Part shown: one piece after another, positions 21,301 to 33,189 of the stretch
Layout: every line of letters begins with the position of its first letter
How positions within the stretch are numbered: position 1 is the stretch's first letter
Source: Sweltsa coloradensis
Taxonomy: Eukaryota; Arthropoda; Insecta; Plecoptera; Chloroperlidae
DNA: 64,000 bases
Direction of reading: 5' to 3'
Assembly: GCA_024449915.1 (NCBI GenBank)
Contig: JAMZAV010000112.1
Span: forward strand, 248,001-312,000
The notes under the pieces: generated by a model
What the model was told of the DNA's origin: nothing
What the model saw: the letters and a program-made list of their open reading frames with translations, nothing else
The model's database searches: none
Translations under genes and position numbers: made by a program

Positions 21301-24059
21301 TATTTATTTTATTTATAAAGTAACGAATTAAGGACATATTAACAATATCAAATTATGCAAATGAAATCATAATGTAATGTAGCAGAGTTGATAGTTCTTT
21401 TGAATGTTGACATGGAAAGGCCCTGAATTTTGTGTAGGCATAATTTTGAAATAAACAATAATAAGAATTGTATACAAATAATAATTTATCTTAAAAAATT
21501 ACACGAGTGGAGCCTAACAAACTAAAGCAATACATTGTACATTTTAAAACAATTTCTAAAAATTTGATTAGACGTCAGACCTTGGCAACTTTTTTTTTAA
21601 ATATATATACATATTCCTTATATTCAGTTATAAAAACTAATTCACCAATAAAATTAAGTACATAAATGCACACAGAATAATGAAATTGGATATTGAAAAC
21701 TGAAATGGAATGAATTAAATTTAAAATCAATCGATTATAAATAAAGTTTTTCCAAGTAATGCAGGAATAAAGGCAGTACGGTTGCAATGACGCATTTTCA
21801 AGTTTTCTAGTTTCCAGAGACTATCGTATGCGGATTGCGGAACAGACTTTTCTTTACTTGACCACGGTAGCAATATCATGGAGAATGTGCCAAAAATAAT
21901 ACAGCAAGCCTTTATTATTATAAATACCGTCACGATTATTCTCTTGAATAATCTAGTTAATCTATCCTGTATGAAGTAGGAGAAAGTACTTAAATTAAAG
22001 AGAAATAGGTCTAGAATTTTAAGCCGCAACGCCGTGCAATAAAAATTATAATGGCCATTTTAAGCCACGCAAACTTAAATAAGAGTTGGTAAAATATTAT
22101 TTCATGTTCTTGTACTAATATTTAGGAGCAGTTATGAAAAATAGAAGGCCACAGATATAAAAAGACCTAGCCACAATATTAATTAATGGCATTAGACAAA
22201 CGAAACGCGCATATATAGTTCTCATCTGCGTAAAACATTAGGCTTCTTACAATTTTAAGCACTTGCCCAAACACTTAAAAACATTATTAATAATGGTGGA
22301 TTTAAAGAAAATACAAGAAAATGTTTTTGACGTTGTATTCAGATGAAAATATATTTTTTCATGTCAAGCAAATTAATTATGGACCATATTGTGTCTCGTT
22401 TTCTTTGAAAATAACTAACGACCCTATTAAACAGAGTAGGGTCCTCTCTATTTTCTTTTTTTTTTCATTTTCTTTTAGTGACATGCTATCTATATTCATT
22501 TGTATAATGTTAAAAAAGAGACAAGAATTAAAATAAATTATTACTACCATCTTTAAAGAAAAACTAAGTGCTCACTAATCCTACATAACAAGTTCGTTAA
22601 GTTGTTGAGAACGTATAATTTCCATTTCTAACTACCCTTTCAACAAGCATTACATCACTCCATATATTAAGCCCATTCATCAAACACAATCCAAATTGTA
22701 AAGCGATGATAAATCTCAAATATCCCTTCTCATTAAGCAACTCTCTGTTGCTATGATAACATACACAATTAAACCAAGCGTACGTTACCATAAATAATTG
22801 CCGTAGCGCACACGAGTTATGAACATAACGATGTGACCCGGCATTTCAACGAATGTGTCCGTGTGCTTTCATAATATCAGGCAATTACAAATACTGACAG
22901 ATTCATAATTGTTAATGGAGATTCGCATATATGTCATCAAATGTGTATATATGCTTTTAGGCCGGCTAATGCACTCGGTAAATGTGATCGTGCGCGTTCA
23001 AAGGGGTATCACGTGACACAGGGATGCGGAATGCACATGGTAGAATGTGAATAATTTCAAGTAAGCGAAATGGTGAAAGGTTTTTAAGGTTAAATGCATT
23101 TTGTAATGGGATATTTGAAGTTGGGAGAAAAATGTATAAGGTTACTCTAGAGTTAAGTTATGAAGTCAAAGGGAAAAGATAATGGAAGATATATGTAATA
23201 CGAACGTGAAAGAGAGGGGGGGGGGAATGTATATGTTTTGTTGGCGCCCGCTGTATTACGAATGAATACAAAAATATAACAAAAACCATAGATACAAGGA
23301 AATTTGTTTTATTTTGTCTATATTGTTCATTGTAGAGATGTGAAACGCAGTTGTTTTAGACACAAAAATAAAAAATCGCGAGTTTTCTAAAATCTACAAG
23401 TGCAAAAAAAAGTCGTACACCAATATTGTGCAAATACTGTCGAAATGAAGTGAATTTATGTTATTTAATTAAAATGTATTCTCAGTTTCCATTATTCATT
23501 TCCAATTTAACAAAAGAGAGTGGTGAGTTAAACATCGCGAATAAATTCGTCTTTTACGAAAGTTTCGTCGTTATTTCGTAGTTAAAATCGCTAATTAAAG
23601 AAGACACCTTGCAGGCTCATTATACAATATTTCAATTTATCAGCCAATTACAGTAACATATGTTTGATACTTAACATTATTTATTCTAGAAAGTATATAT
23701 AAAATTTAAATCCATTTTTTTTTTTTTTAATAAACTGTAAAAAATCACAAGTAACAAACTAAGACTGTGCTGCTGACTGATATACAACAATGTTGACAAT
23801 CGACTATAATATGATGATATTGACGCCCATTTATCCATTATTAGCAATTGTATAAAGTTATGTTCACACGTAATGATTAATCGCCACATGAATATAGGAG
23901 CACCGAACATAGTCATATATTAAACTAAAAATTAGATACAATTTTAATTTTACTTTTCGTTTCGTTTTTCATTTTTTGTGGTTTTCTTTTTCTTTCTTTT
24001 CCTATTTTCTATTTGAATAATTTAAGTTTATTTTACTTTAAATTGTTAATAATTTACTA
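21301..24059. other. long unannotated AT-rich stretch
   Basis: About 2.7 kb with no family match and no credible exon. A G run occurs at about 23215-23226. A short perfect-stem hairpin (GACCCTA ... TAGGGTC) lies at about 22422-22443. Confidence 0.4.
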
Positions 24060-24245
24060 TTTTAATGTATTATCAACATTGCTGTCTACACATTGTTGTT
24101 GTTATTACTATTTCAAACTTTGCTCAACAAACAGTTCATTATTTTGTATGCATATTTTATGAAATAAGTTTCATTTACTTGTCCTCCTTTGTAAATAAGT
24201 TTTTATAACTGAATTAGATAAACGTTAAAAAAATAAACAAATACA
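24060..24245 (+). mobile_element. LINE/SINE-type 3' tail E
   Basis: Plus-strand CAGTTCATTA, CTTGTCCTCCTTTGTAAAT, TTTTTATAACTGAATTAGAT and AAACGTTAAAAAAATAAAC match the tail of SINE-G and 56330-56525. No reverse transcriptase upstream, so it is a 5'-truncated copy. Confidence 0.6.
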
Positions 24246-25528
24246 TTACAAATAAATATGGATAATTGAGCACAATTTTAAAATAAATACATCACCATCA
24301 CCATTTTTGAACAACATACCGTGAAGCAAAGCGAACGTCTCGCGCTCGCCACAACCTATGTGACAAAGAGAATGCTTCTCCACGCACACACACCAGCCAT
24401 GAACCCATCTTATTCCTTACCAAACAAAACAACATCACTTTACTACGACCTTCGCATTGTAATTGTATGTAATAATATAAATAGATCTTACTTCACGGAC
24501 AGTCGAGCAACCTAACACTCCTTGTGTTTCTCGAAGATAAGACGCTTAGTGCGACAATCCGGACTCACGGCCGAAACTTGCAGATTTCATTACTAATAAA
24601 TACTAATTAATCTTGATTTAAGAGACTATTTGCCAAGTCCTATATGACTGAAATCACAAGATGACCGAGACTTTGCGCGGTTGCCATGGAAACAGAAATT
24701 AATTACAATATATAGTGGCACTTATCCAGAGTTAAGATACGGAACCAATTTATTATTAGTTTTTAATTTTGATCATTTTTAATAAGGCTTTTAATTCATG
24801 CAGATTTCAGGCATCAATCATGATAATACAACATAGTGTTAGTTGATAATTGTTAAACGTATCATAACACATTTTAAGAAGTTTTCGTACATCAATGAGA
24901 ATCTGCAGACAATTTGGTTACTTTTTTATTTATTTAAAAAATAACTTTGTAGAATTGCTAGTAAGTAATGGATAAATAGATGCCTTATACCAGATTTTTA
25001 ACACTTTTCGTACATCAGTCAGAAAATGCACACATTTTTGGTTAACTTTTAAAATTAGTTTAAAAAAAACGTTGTGTATCGATTGGCAAATAAACACACA
25101 TGTCACATATCATATTCCGAATTTTCATTTTCGTAAATCATTCAGAAAAATAAGAAAATACATCCTTTTTAAGCTTGTAAAAAAAAATTGTAAATGCTGA
25201 TAATAAGTAATAATGGATAAGTCTACGCTTCTATCACAGCAGATTGTCAGCACACCGTAGTTCAGTCAGATCTTTATTGCCAAGTTACTGGTAAACCCCC
25301 TACAGAACATGAATGCTCAATGCTCAGCTGGGAACAGCTGGCTCTACGCCGCTTATCCATGTCGCAGTTAGCCATGGTTGCCAAACCGTGGCTTTACCTC
25401 GTGCTAATCTTGCGGAATATCCCGATCAACACGACCGCAAAGTCGTGTCGTCTACTTCCTATAGCTAGATGTTACTGCAGGGTTACCACACGTCCGGACA
25501 TGTTAGGTTTCAACGTTTAACACTTCTT
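24246..25528. other. unannotated stretch holding a degenerate tandem repeat
   Basis: Apart from the ~123-bp repeat at 24882-25250, nothing is recognisable. 25300-25520 is less AT-rich with a 66-codon open frame of no known family. Confidence 0.35.
24882..25250. repeat. degenerate ~123-bp tandem repeat, 3 units
   Basis: Unit starts at about 24882, 25005 and 25128 share TTTTCGTACATCA(G/A)T and a following CAGAAAATG-type word. AAGTAATGGATAA recurs near the end of the first and third units. Identity is low, so it is an old array. Confidence 0.45.
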
Positions 25529-25529
25529 C

Positions 25530-25877
25530 GAAAGAACAATCTTCCGAACACATTTGGCAGTTCCCAAATAGCGCTCGGCCAAGATGCATCCGACGTATAT
25601 GAAACTTTGCAAAGTTATTAATAAAGCATACATGGACAGCCCTGCGGTCATAGATTTTCAAATTTTTTTTTTTTCACCATTCATTTTTCAAATCAAGATT
25701 CGTGAAAACTAATTTATTTTTTATAAATTATTTAAAAACAAAATTTGGAATTGTGTTACTGCAGAGCCCTATATTTCCACATTCGTGACATTTGTTTAAA
25801 ATTTCAAACACCTGTGGTGTCAGTCGGCCGAGCGAACAGCAATTGAATTTGCTTAAAACGCATGTCCCATACTCTCT
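25530..25877 (-). mobile_element. mariner-like MITE family F
   Basis: Inverse orientation to 12854: CACATTTGGCAG, GCATACATGGACAGCCCT, TGTGGTGTCAGTCGGCCGAG, ending CATACTCTCT next to TA (25878-25879). The left terminus is decayed. Confidence 0.7.
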
Positions 25878-25879
25878 TA

Positions 25880-26370
25880 CTACAATATATAAAAATACAT
25901 TTAGACAGGATACTGACTGCTGAAAGCTGTATCAGATTAAAATACAAATACTTTCTAGACTAAAAGTCTACTTTTGATTTTTAATCCCAACTAAAGAAAG
26001 TAATGTAAATTTTGTGTTAAATTAACATACCTTAATCTTATAACATTAATTACACCAAATTGTTATATAAATAAATAAAAAAAATGCATACAGAATGAAG
26101 AAATTATAAGATGAAGAGAAAACGAGAACTGAAAATTTTCTGAAAAACAATATCAGAAATCGATCATACAAAGTACAAACTAATAAAATGCGGACTGTAA
26201 TGGTGGCCCAGATTATACCTCCTACTTACTGAAGGGTTGTTCATCACTTTGCAAGGCAGGTATATACGTCTTCGCGGGTCCCTTAAGTCGATAAGAGTAA
26301 CAATGATTGATTCGATTCGTGATACTAAGCGACTTTAAAACGACATCTGATAAACCATGCAAATTTATCA
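25880..26370. other. unannotated AT-rich DNA
   Basis: I see nothing supported here. Confidence 0.4.
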
Positions 26371-26373
26371 AGA

Positions 26374-27903
26374 AATGCGATTTGTCAATGTGTCTTTAAA
26401 TCTAAATGATTTGATTTTAATGTAGATCAATTTGAAATTTGAATTTACATACGATAGAGAAGTAAACGATATTTGAATCCATACGAGAGAATTGCATTTT
26501 GAGTTTGAACTAGTGAGAAATAAGTATTCTTATCAAGAATAGGGAATATTCCACTTGATATTTTATATTTTATTTTAATTCTTATTCATGTCTTACTGCA
26601 CTTTTTTTTATTTAAAAAAAATGTTTTTTGTGTAATTTAAACAAGAAGTAAATTGGACCCCCAGTTTGCGCGCCAAAAACGAGCGTGCGCCATCTTTGGA
26701 CGGTACTACGTCATAACTGTGTTGAGTCAAGGCCAATTGGAAACTAAATGTACGTATGTTTGTACATATTTACATACAGACGGCGGTGCTCGCCCATCCG
26801 CTCAACACAAACAACTCCACAGGGATAAACATTTTCACCGTCTTTTGTTTTTCTTTTTTCGTATGTGACAGGAGATTTCGCGAGATCATTGTTATAAAGA
26901 ATAACGAGCATTTTTGTCTTGAATTTTTGCATAGCCTACGACTATCATGGTATTCTTTATCTACAATAGGCTTTAATTAGTCATCAAAGTAAGGTTTTTG
27001 TGCGGGATGTGTGTCAGAACATGAAAGTGCAGGCCTAGGGTTGGCAAGTTAAGCCTAGGGCTTGTCAAGTGAGTAATTTTAGTATTCACATACCAATGCC
27101 TATATCCTACAGGAACGATTGGCCTAGACTGTTGTATTATAAATAATTTTCTACGTCTAGGCCTAGACCTAGGACTGTTTCAGTTTTGTTTTTTGATTGC
27201 AATGTCAACTTTTCTCGTTTTCCGGCTAGGCGTTAAATGTAAAATGTCCGCCATCTGTTTACATTACTGTAGGCTAACGCTAGGCGCTGCTTTGTTAAAA
27301 AACACCGCCGTCTTGATGTATATCTCGATCCTACTATAATACTTTTCCAACATCTTTGGTCTGGATGTATGTTTATCCAGACGGCGTTGGATCAACACAG
27401 TTCTGACGTCACAGTCGTTTTTGCCGTTTTAAAAAAACTGCTGCTTTTAAAACGGCTATAAATCACTGGATTATTATTTCACGAAAAACAAAGTACATAT
27501 TTGTAATCGGGACGAAATACTTCTTCTAAAAAAATCTATTCGTACAGTATTGGCGGAAGTGGAATATTCCCTATTGCAATTTGTCAATGTGTCTTTAAAT
27601 CTAAATAATTTGATTTTAGTGTAGATCAATTTGAAATTTGGATTTATAATATTATAGAGAAGTAAACGATATTTGAATACATGCGAGAGAATTGCATTTT
27701 GAGTTTGAGCTAGTGAGAAATAAGTATTCTTATCAAGAATTGCAATTTGACAATGTGACTTTAAATTCAAATGATCCGATTATAGTGTATAGATCAATTT
27801 GGCATTATGGTTTACATATTATAAAGGAAATAAACCGAAACGATATTTGAATCCATGCAAAAGAATTGCATTTTGAGTGTTAGCTAGTGAGAAATAAGTA
27901 TTT
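26374..27903. repeat. 166-bp tandem repeat array, interrupted
   Basis: Three monomers: 26374-26540, 27573-27740 and 27741-27903. Each runs from TGC(A/G)ATTTG(T/A)CAATGTG through AATTGCATTTTGAG to GAGAAATAAGTATT. Monomers 1 and 2 are close; monomer 3 is more diverged. The 1,032-bp TIR element sits between monomers 1 and 2. Confidence 0.85.
26541..27572. mobile_element. 1.03-kb TIR element inside tandem array
   Basis: A perfect 16-bp TIR AGGGAATATTCCACTT and its inverse bound the element. The uninterrupted monomer junction at 27731-27750 reads CAAGAATTGC. The flanks CAAGAAT / ATTGC therefore imply either a 2-bp AT duplication, or no TSD with ends TAGGG...CCCTA. The interior has TAGGCCTA-type words and no transposase ORF; superfamily unassigned. 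Confidence 0.8.
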
Positions 27904-29434
27904 CACACACTTCGTTGCATAATAATAGTATCATCTCATCATCTCTTTCTTGTCCGTCGACAAAGTATTGTATTTATACGTAATGTATGTTATTAAGAAG
28001 TTGGATAAAATCATACTGAAACACAGAATCGCAAATGTAAATGTAAATGTATTCGATCGTAGGTAATGTAGGGTTTTACTTTTTTACGAGGGAATCCTAG
28101 GAGTGGAACCAGTCATTTCAACAAATCAAGATATCAAGTCAAAGGAATACATCATGAACGAGGACGCACATATTTTTAAATTTATATGCTAAATTGGAAT
28201 TTCTTTTCTCTTAATAAAGACTAAAATTTAACAGGGAAAAACTAAGATCGATGAATTGGAAAAATATAAGTTATTACATAGGCTAGTACACAAAACTAGA
28301 ATGAATTTTTTGAGAAATTAATTAAATCAGTAAAATTAAAACAATGATGTCAAATATTATCATGGTTATTAGTAATTTCATTCATTGCAATATGGCCATG
28401 AATACAATTAGCAATCACATTACTGGCGGTAAGAATAAGAACAGAAAGTACCCAGAAATTGCAATATAATATACAAAATACATAAATAATACACACCATA
28501 CATCAAAAGATAAAACATAAATGTTTTTCAAAACGAAACATGTTTCATGGTGTATTCGTATGAGCGCGTCATGTATTATGCATGTATATCTCCGGTGATG
28601 CAAATGTGCACAGTGACCTTAAGGTTTTTGTTTTCAAAGCTCAGTGAACATTTCAGTGGACTGTGACCGTAGCTTTCAAAGTTCAATGCATATTTTATAC
28701 TTCATATCAGAATACTTTACAATTCGAGACTGCAACGGAAACATCTCATACACGAGAAACGAGAACATGTTTCTGCATTTAGACAATATAAATTATGGAC
28801 GTACGTTTACCATGTGATACGCTTAACAAAACTTTAGCATTAGCAGCATTTTTATTTTTCCTTTGGTAAATCTTTATTTGAAAGAGAAGCAGAACGCTGA
28901 AGAGTCAACGTAAGCGCCACTAACAGTTGCTCCGTCTAGCGGTATTATTTTTATAATATAGAACGTTTTCCATTGAATGTTTAAATAAGGCAAGGCAGTA
29001 TGTAACGTTAAAACACATTTTAATTCACAGGTAGAATTTCTTTCCATGTACGCTTGCCACAATATATTTATGATTGTTCTTTTGTCTTGCTTCAGTGCCA
29101 TGATTTACATGAATGAATGCATGAACTAACTATTAATCTATTTTTTAACGTACGTATATTTATATTTTGTATTGCATTCGTTAAGAGAAATACTATCCAG
29201 CACAAATCCAGTATAGTCTAAAGCCGAGTGCTGTGATTAAGCATTTCAAAATTACCCTCTTAGATATTGTTTTGGTAACATATATTTTTTTTATTATTAC
29301 AATTTATAGTATTGTAAAAATTAAGTTGTTCGATACACACAAGAACAATTCGACCCCAGTCACAAAGTGTCTAACTTATTATTCCTAGGCTATAGGCCAA
29401 TACTTCTTTATATGAACTTTTAAATTGATAAACG
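27904..29434. other. unannotated AT-rich DNA
   Basis: About 1.5 kb with no family match or credible exon. Confidence 0.4.
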
Positions 29435-30087
29435 TAATTAAGCGAGCGAAGCGAGCGTTTCCATTTGACTCTGCCGGAAAAAATAGTCACTAGCTTTGTT
29501 TTTTTTTTTTTTTTTTTTGTTTGTTTGTATGTCTCGCCATAACGTTCGAACGGAGGCTCGGATCGATTTGAAATTTTTACCATCCGCAAGCTTTGTTCTC
29601 GATTGAATGCCATTAGTTTTGTGGCAAAATCGTTCAAAAAGTTAAAAAGTTACATCAAAGTTAATCGAAAGTTTTTTTTTTCAAACTAAACGGCGACAAA
29701 ATCTGAGGTGGGCAAATCATTTAGAATGTCCGTCCGGTCACGAATATGTTAATTTTATTTTGATCCGATAAGTAGTGTAAATGGAAATTACATTATAACA
29801 AAAGTAACGTTGCCATGGCAACGAAAAGACGCGCGAAGTTTCTAATGCACTGCCACCTAGAAGTAATCAAAATACTTTCGAGGAAGAGTGTATTATTTGT
29901 CACCAAAGAGTTTAAATAGTTTTCCCAAGGAGTCAAGGTCCTCTAGATGGCGGTGGATTTTATCCACAAAGTAAAGGTTTACATATGGGTTTACCCAAAT
30001 ACCTTGGCAATAATAAATAATATTGGAAACATGGCCCTGTGGACAGCGAACGTCGCAAATTTTAAAATTAAAAAAATGTGCAATGTC
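29435..30087 (+). mobile_element. repeat family J, copy 2
   Basis: Same head (TTAAGCGAGCGAAGCGAGCG), T-run, CGTTCGAACGGAGGCTCGG, GTTGCCATGGCAACG and CGGTGGATTTTATCC blocks as copy 1. It has about 17 bp (ATGGCCCTGTGGACAGC region) missing from copy 1, and lacks copy 1's right end beyond GTGCAATGT. A small open frame begins at 29947 but is not preserved in copy 1. Confidence 0.85.
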
Positions 30088-30109
30088 TACTTCTATCGGA
30101 GTATCTTAA

Positions 30110-30425
30110 AAAACAAACATACATACATATCTAGAGTCCACCCACTCAGGCACATAACTGATTTACAGTGGGGGAAACTAAATTTAAAGCCGACCAAGAC
30201 AACCATGTAGGCGCCGACACCATCGAAGAGCGAACAATGACCACCGATCAATCAAGCTGGACACGATCATACCAGCAGACAGTGCCAGAACCAATAAGGG
30301 TAACACGAAACAAACTTTAAATTTATTATGTGCCTCATTGCTAGCTCTACGGTTACAAATTCCTAAGACAAGCTGATGGACTTGCGTCAAGTAGGAGTGT
30401 ATCATAACATGTAACTTTATTAACA
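30110..30425 (-). mobile_element. SINE-A, 5'-truncated
   Basis: Matches the body and tail of SINE-A (CACCCACTCAGGCACATAAC, CAGTGGGGGAAAC, GTAGGCGCCGACACCATCGA, ATTTATTATGTGCCTC, CTGATGGACTTG) but lacks the tRNA head. The tail on this copy is (TATG)n-like. Confidence 0.75.
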
Positions 30426-30427
30426 TG

Positions 30428-30520
30428 TATGGCGGACTTTGTTAATTTCTGAATTGTAGTAAATAAAAAACAATTACACCTACGGGAGTGATTCCCAATC
30501 AATCAAATCGAGAATAAACC
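30428..30520 (+). mobile_element. SINE-B 3' fragment
   Basis: GCGGACTTTGTTAATTTCTGA, TTGTAGTAAATAA, CAATTACACCTACGGGAGTG and AATCGAGAATAAA match the inverse of 20263-20345. This shows the SINE-B tail is longer than at 30640. Confidence 0.7.
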
Positions 30521-30639
30521 CTCGCTCATACCTGCGTAAAAATGACATTATAATTAATGTTTGGTGGTCAGTTCAAAGGCAGCAGATATTCGTTGCAGTA
30601 CTGTTCCATCCATTCAGATGTATAATGCAACTACATTCA

Positions 30640-30778
30640 GAGCTTAAAATGTCCCGTCCTGATGGTCTAGTGGTTAAGACGCCTGTCTGGAATGCGGTAG
30701 ATCCGTGGTTCGATTCCCGGTTGGGGCGGACTTTTTAATTTCTGAATTGTAGTAAATAAATACTTTAAAGAAACCCTA
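30640..30778 (+). mobile_element. SINE-B with intact tRNA-like head
   Basis: Head CCTGATGGTCTAGTGGTTAA (A box), B box GGTTCGATTCCCGG, then GGGGCGGACTTTTTAATTTC and TGAATTGTAGTAAATAAA. It is the best-preserved pol III promoter of this family here; anticodon-arm pairing is imperfect. Confidence 0.8.
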
Positions 30779-30784
30779 ATAAAT

Positions 30785-30892
30785 AAATAAATCAGAAATA
30801 AAAAAATTCTGCCTAATGCAGGAATCGCACACAACCTTCTGCATTGGAAGCAGAGACGCTAACCACAAGACCAACGAGCCACCTCTTCAGAT
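30785..30892 (-). mobile_element. SINE-A head fragment
   Basis: Minus-strand tRNA-like head (GTGGCTCGTTGGTCTTGTGG, GCTTCCAATGCAGAAGG) with a mutated B box (GTGTGCGATTCC). It is followed by only a short body and an (AAAT) stretch. Confidence 0.7.
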
Positions 30893-31203
30893 CTACATCG
30901 TAGCGCCCACCCACCACCTACTACCCACCCACATACGGCTGTCGTGTAATAGAGGTCTCAGAGGTTAGCTGGGTACGTGTTAATTAGTCCCGTGAACATT
31001 CAGCCGAGAATTAGTTAGTTAAGCGAGGAAATTAAACAGTTTGCCTCGTATCATCGGATTTACGGGGGTTAATTAATAAAGTTTGTGAACCAGAAGTAAT
31101 TTGTCAGAGATGAACACTCGACAGAATCGATATTTTTATTTGACTTATTCAATGTCATTGTAAACATGATGTGTGTGTGTGTATAACCGAACACATCAGG
31201 AAG

Positions 31204-31343
31204 TTGTTCCGAAGCAAGTAAGCAGATGCTGACGTCACCGGCGGGTTGCTTGCAGCCAATCAGCGGTCCCCGATTTAAAATACTGGTCGCTCGATCATTG
31301 GCCCGCCGAAACCGCGCGCATCTGCTTAATTGCTTTGGAACAA
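31204..31343. mobile_element. 140-bp foldback with promoter-like core
   Basis: Terminal inverted repeats of 25 bp with about 3 mismatches (TTGTTCCGAAGCAAGTAAG and inverse). Inside, TGACGTCA (31230-31237), GCCAATCAG (31254-31262) and ATTTAAAATA (about 31274) sit in promoter-like order, with an inner inverse ATTGGCCCGCC. The TIRs make a small MITE the simpler reading. Confidence 0.6.
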
Positions 31344-31384
31344 TACAGCTGCACATACTACTAGCACATACTAGCTACGCTACT

Positions 31385-31530
31385 TGGGTGTTGGATAGTT
31401 TTGAAGGGAATATCCGAGGGCTGTTTAAGGGGACTCAATCCTAGCATTCACATAAACGATTCTGAAGAAAAGCCAGGGGGAAAGTTTCAGTCAGTATACC
31501 AGTGGCGGGATTCTAATTCGTGATTTCTCG
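31385..31530 (-). mobile_element. SINE-C partial copy
   Basis: Plus-strand view: TATCCGAGGGCTGTTTAAGG, GGACTCAATCC, TTTCAGTCAGTATACC. The tRNA part is badly decayed. Confidence 0.6.
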
Positions 31531-32764
31531 AACCCGAGTTTCACCCATTTTGCATGACCTCTATCGGTTGTACTGAAAGACAACGCAAGTTTCGGGAGAA
31601 AATTGTATTAATTTGAAGTTTTTTGATTAATTTATGCTATATTATTTTATTATGTTTTGTTATTTTTAATAATCATCACTTTTTTAATTCGTCATCACAG
31701 ACATCATTGTACATCATTACAGTATGAATAACTATTGTTTTATAGACATGGATATTGTTAATTTGTAAACATAAAGAATGTTTACTGAAATGTGTGTATA
31801 GAGTTTTTTTTTAAATTTTATTTACGTTTTTCTATGTTTATTTTTAAATCTGTATTAGAAACTTCAATAAAAAATGTCAGCAATGCTGTATTTCAGTCTT
31901 AAACCAATAAATACACATTGTATTTAAATAAAAATTAGCATCACATCTTGTTGTCTATACCCACGACATAGAAATAACATAGATTTCAGTCTTGAAGAAT
32001 GCCTCGTTACTATGCTATGACGATTCTTAATAACAAATTTTATGTAAATTGAACAAAACTAGTCCAAACCACGGTGATAAAGTAGTGAAACATAGTTATT
32101 CTTCATTGGAAGCGAGGAGATACTAACAGGACATACAAACTAAACCACATTATGAGAATATGTTCTTCGTGCAATGGTTCATAAACGACTGAAATGTTTA
32201 CATTTTCCAAGTAAATAACGTACGGATGGAATTGAGATCCACACACACATTTTCCAATTGTTAACCGAATTGTTTATTAATTTTATGGCATACAGTAGCA
32301 TCAAAGTTATACGTACTTTTGGTCACTGAATCCACATAGAATATAACGTAAACAAGAGTCCATATAAACACGAGTGGGCAACAAAACCTTTGAAACAAGC
32401 ACATGAGTTGAAGTTGAATTAATTAAAATTAAAACAAATATTGATATTGTTTGTTTGTTATTGTTGCGTATTATAAGCTGTTACGCCAAGTGTACAGTAT
32501 ATTTAAAACGATGACAGCGTTTTGTTATTGTATACATAACAAATATAAAAAAAATACATGGACTGTGGTTGCTGTTATAACAACAGGAAAGTAAATGTGT
32601 GTTTATATTTGAAATGGTTCACAGAGTATACCAACTGAATATACAATCGTTTTACGGAATACAATCACAATAAGTAATTTTCCGTTAGGCTGTTAATTTT
32701 AACGTCCAAAAACAATAAACATGCTGGTTTAGTAATAGCTGGATATAACGTATTTGAACTTAAT
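31531..32764. other. unannotated AT-rich DNA
   Basis: No family match or credible exon. Confidence 0.4.
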
Positions 32765-32842
32765 TTCAGTGGGGGACATTAAATTTAAAGCATATCCTGC
32801 AGGCGCCGACACCATCGACGAGCGAACAATGACCATCTAGAG
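32765..32842 (-). mobile_element. SINE-A internal fragment
   Basis: TTCAGTGGGGGACATTAAAT, GCAGGCGCCGACACCATCGA and GAGCGAACAATGACCA match the distal body of SINE-A. Confidence 0.7.
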
Positions 32843-33077
32843 ACTGGTATATCCATATCCGCCCGTCTGTCCGTGTAGGTTTTTTGGTGCATACTTTTAA
32901 AGGTGACACCAATCCTCTCACATGGCTAATTTATCAAATTTTGATTAGTATGGTCACATAAGATATTTAAATATCGACTAAAAATGCAATTGTTTGTGGA
33001 CTTGAGGACTAGCACGAAAAAATCTGGAGCTTTAATGAAAAAAGGGTTATGTACGAGAAAAAAGTATTAAGTTATCT

Positions 33078-33134
33078 GTCGGAGGCAATGATATTTAACA
33101 TCTATAGTAGAAGTTAAATATCATTTGTAGGAGG
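33078..33134. mobile_element. hAT-2 remnant: two TIRs only
   Basis: 33086-33126 (41 bp) consists of the hAT-2 TIR CAATGATATTTAACATC...TAGTAG followed directly by an inverse AAGTTAAATATCATTT. The flanks GTCGGAGG (33078-33085) and GTAGGAGG (33127-33134) form an 8-bp TSD with one mismatch. An extreme internal deletion of the family. Confidence 0.7.
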
Positions 33135-33189
33135 GTGAAAAAAAAATGTGTTGTTTTCCATTCAGGTTACGAAAAGTACAAACGTACTC

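Noticed and set aside
26374..27903. CRISPR-like array
   Set aside because: Monomers are 166 bp, directly abutting and diverging, with no spacer pattern; the setting is eukaryotic.
30640..30720. Possible functional tRNA gene
   Set aside because: A and B boxes are good, but acceptor and anticodon pairing are poor and the sequence continues into the SINE-B tail seen elsewhere. The same applies to the tRNA-like heads at 4965, 18536, 36120, 43480, 54233 and 56009.
31204..31343. Genuine gene promoter (CRE, CCAAT, TATA)
   Set aside because: The whole block is bounded by 25-bp inverted repeats and no gene follows, so a foldback/MITE explains it better.
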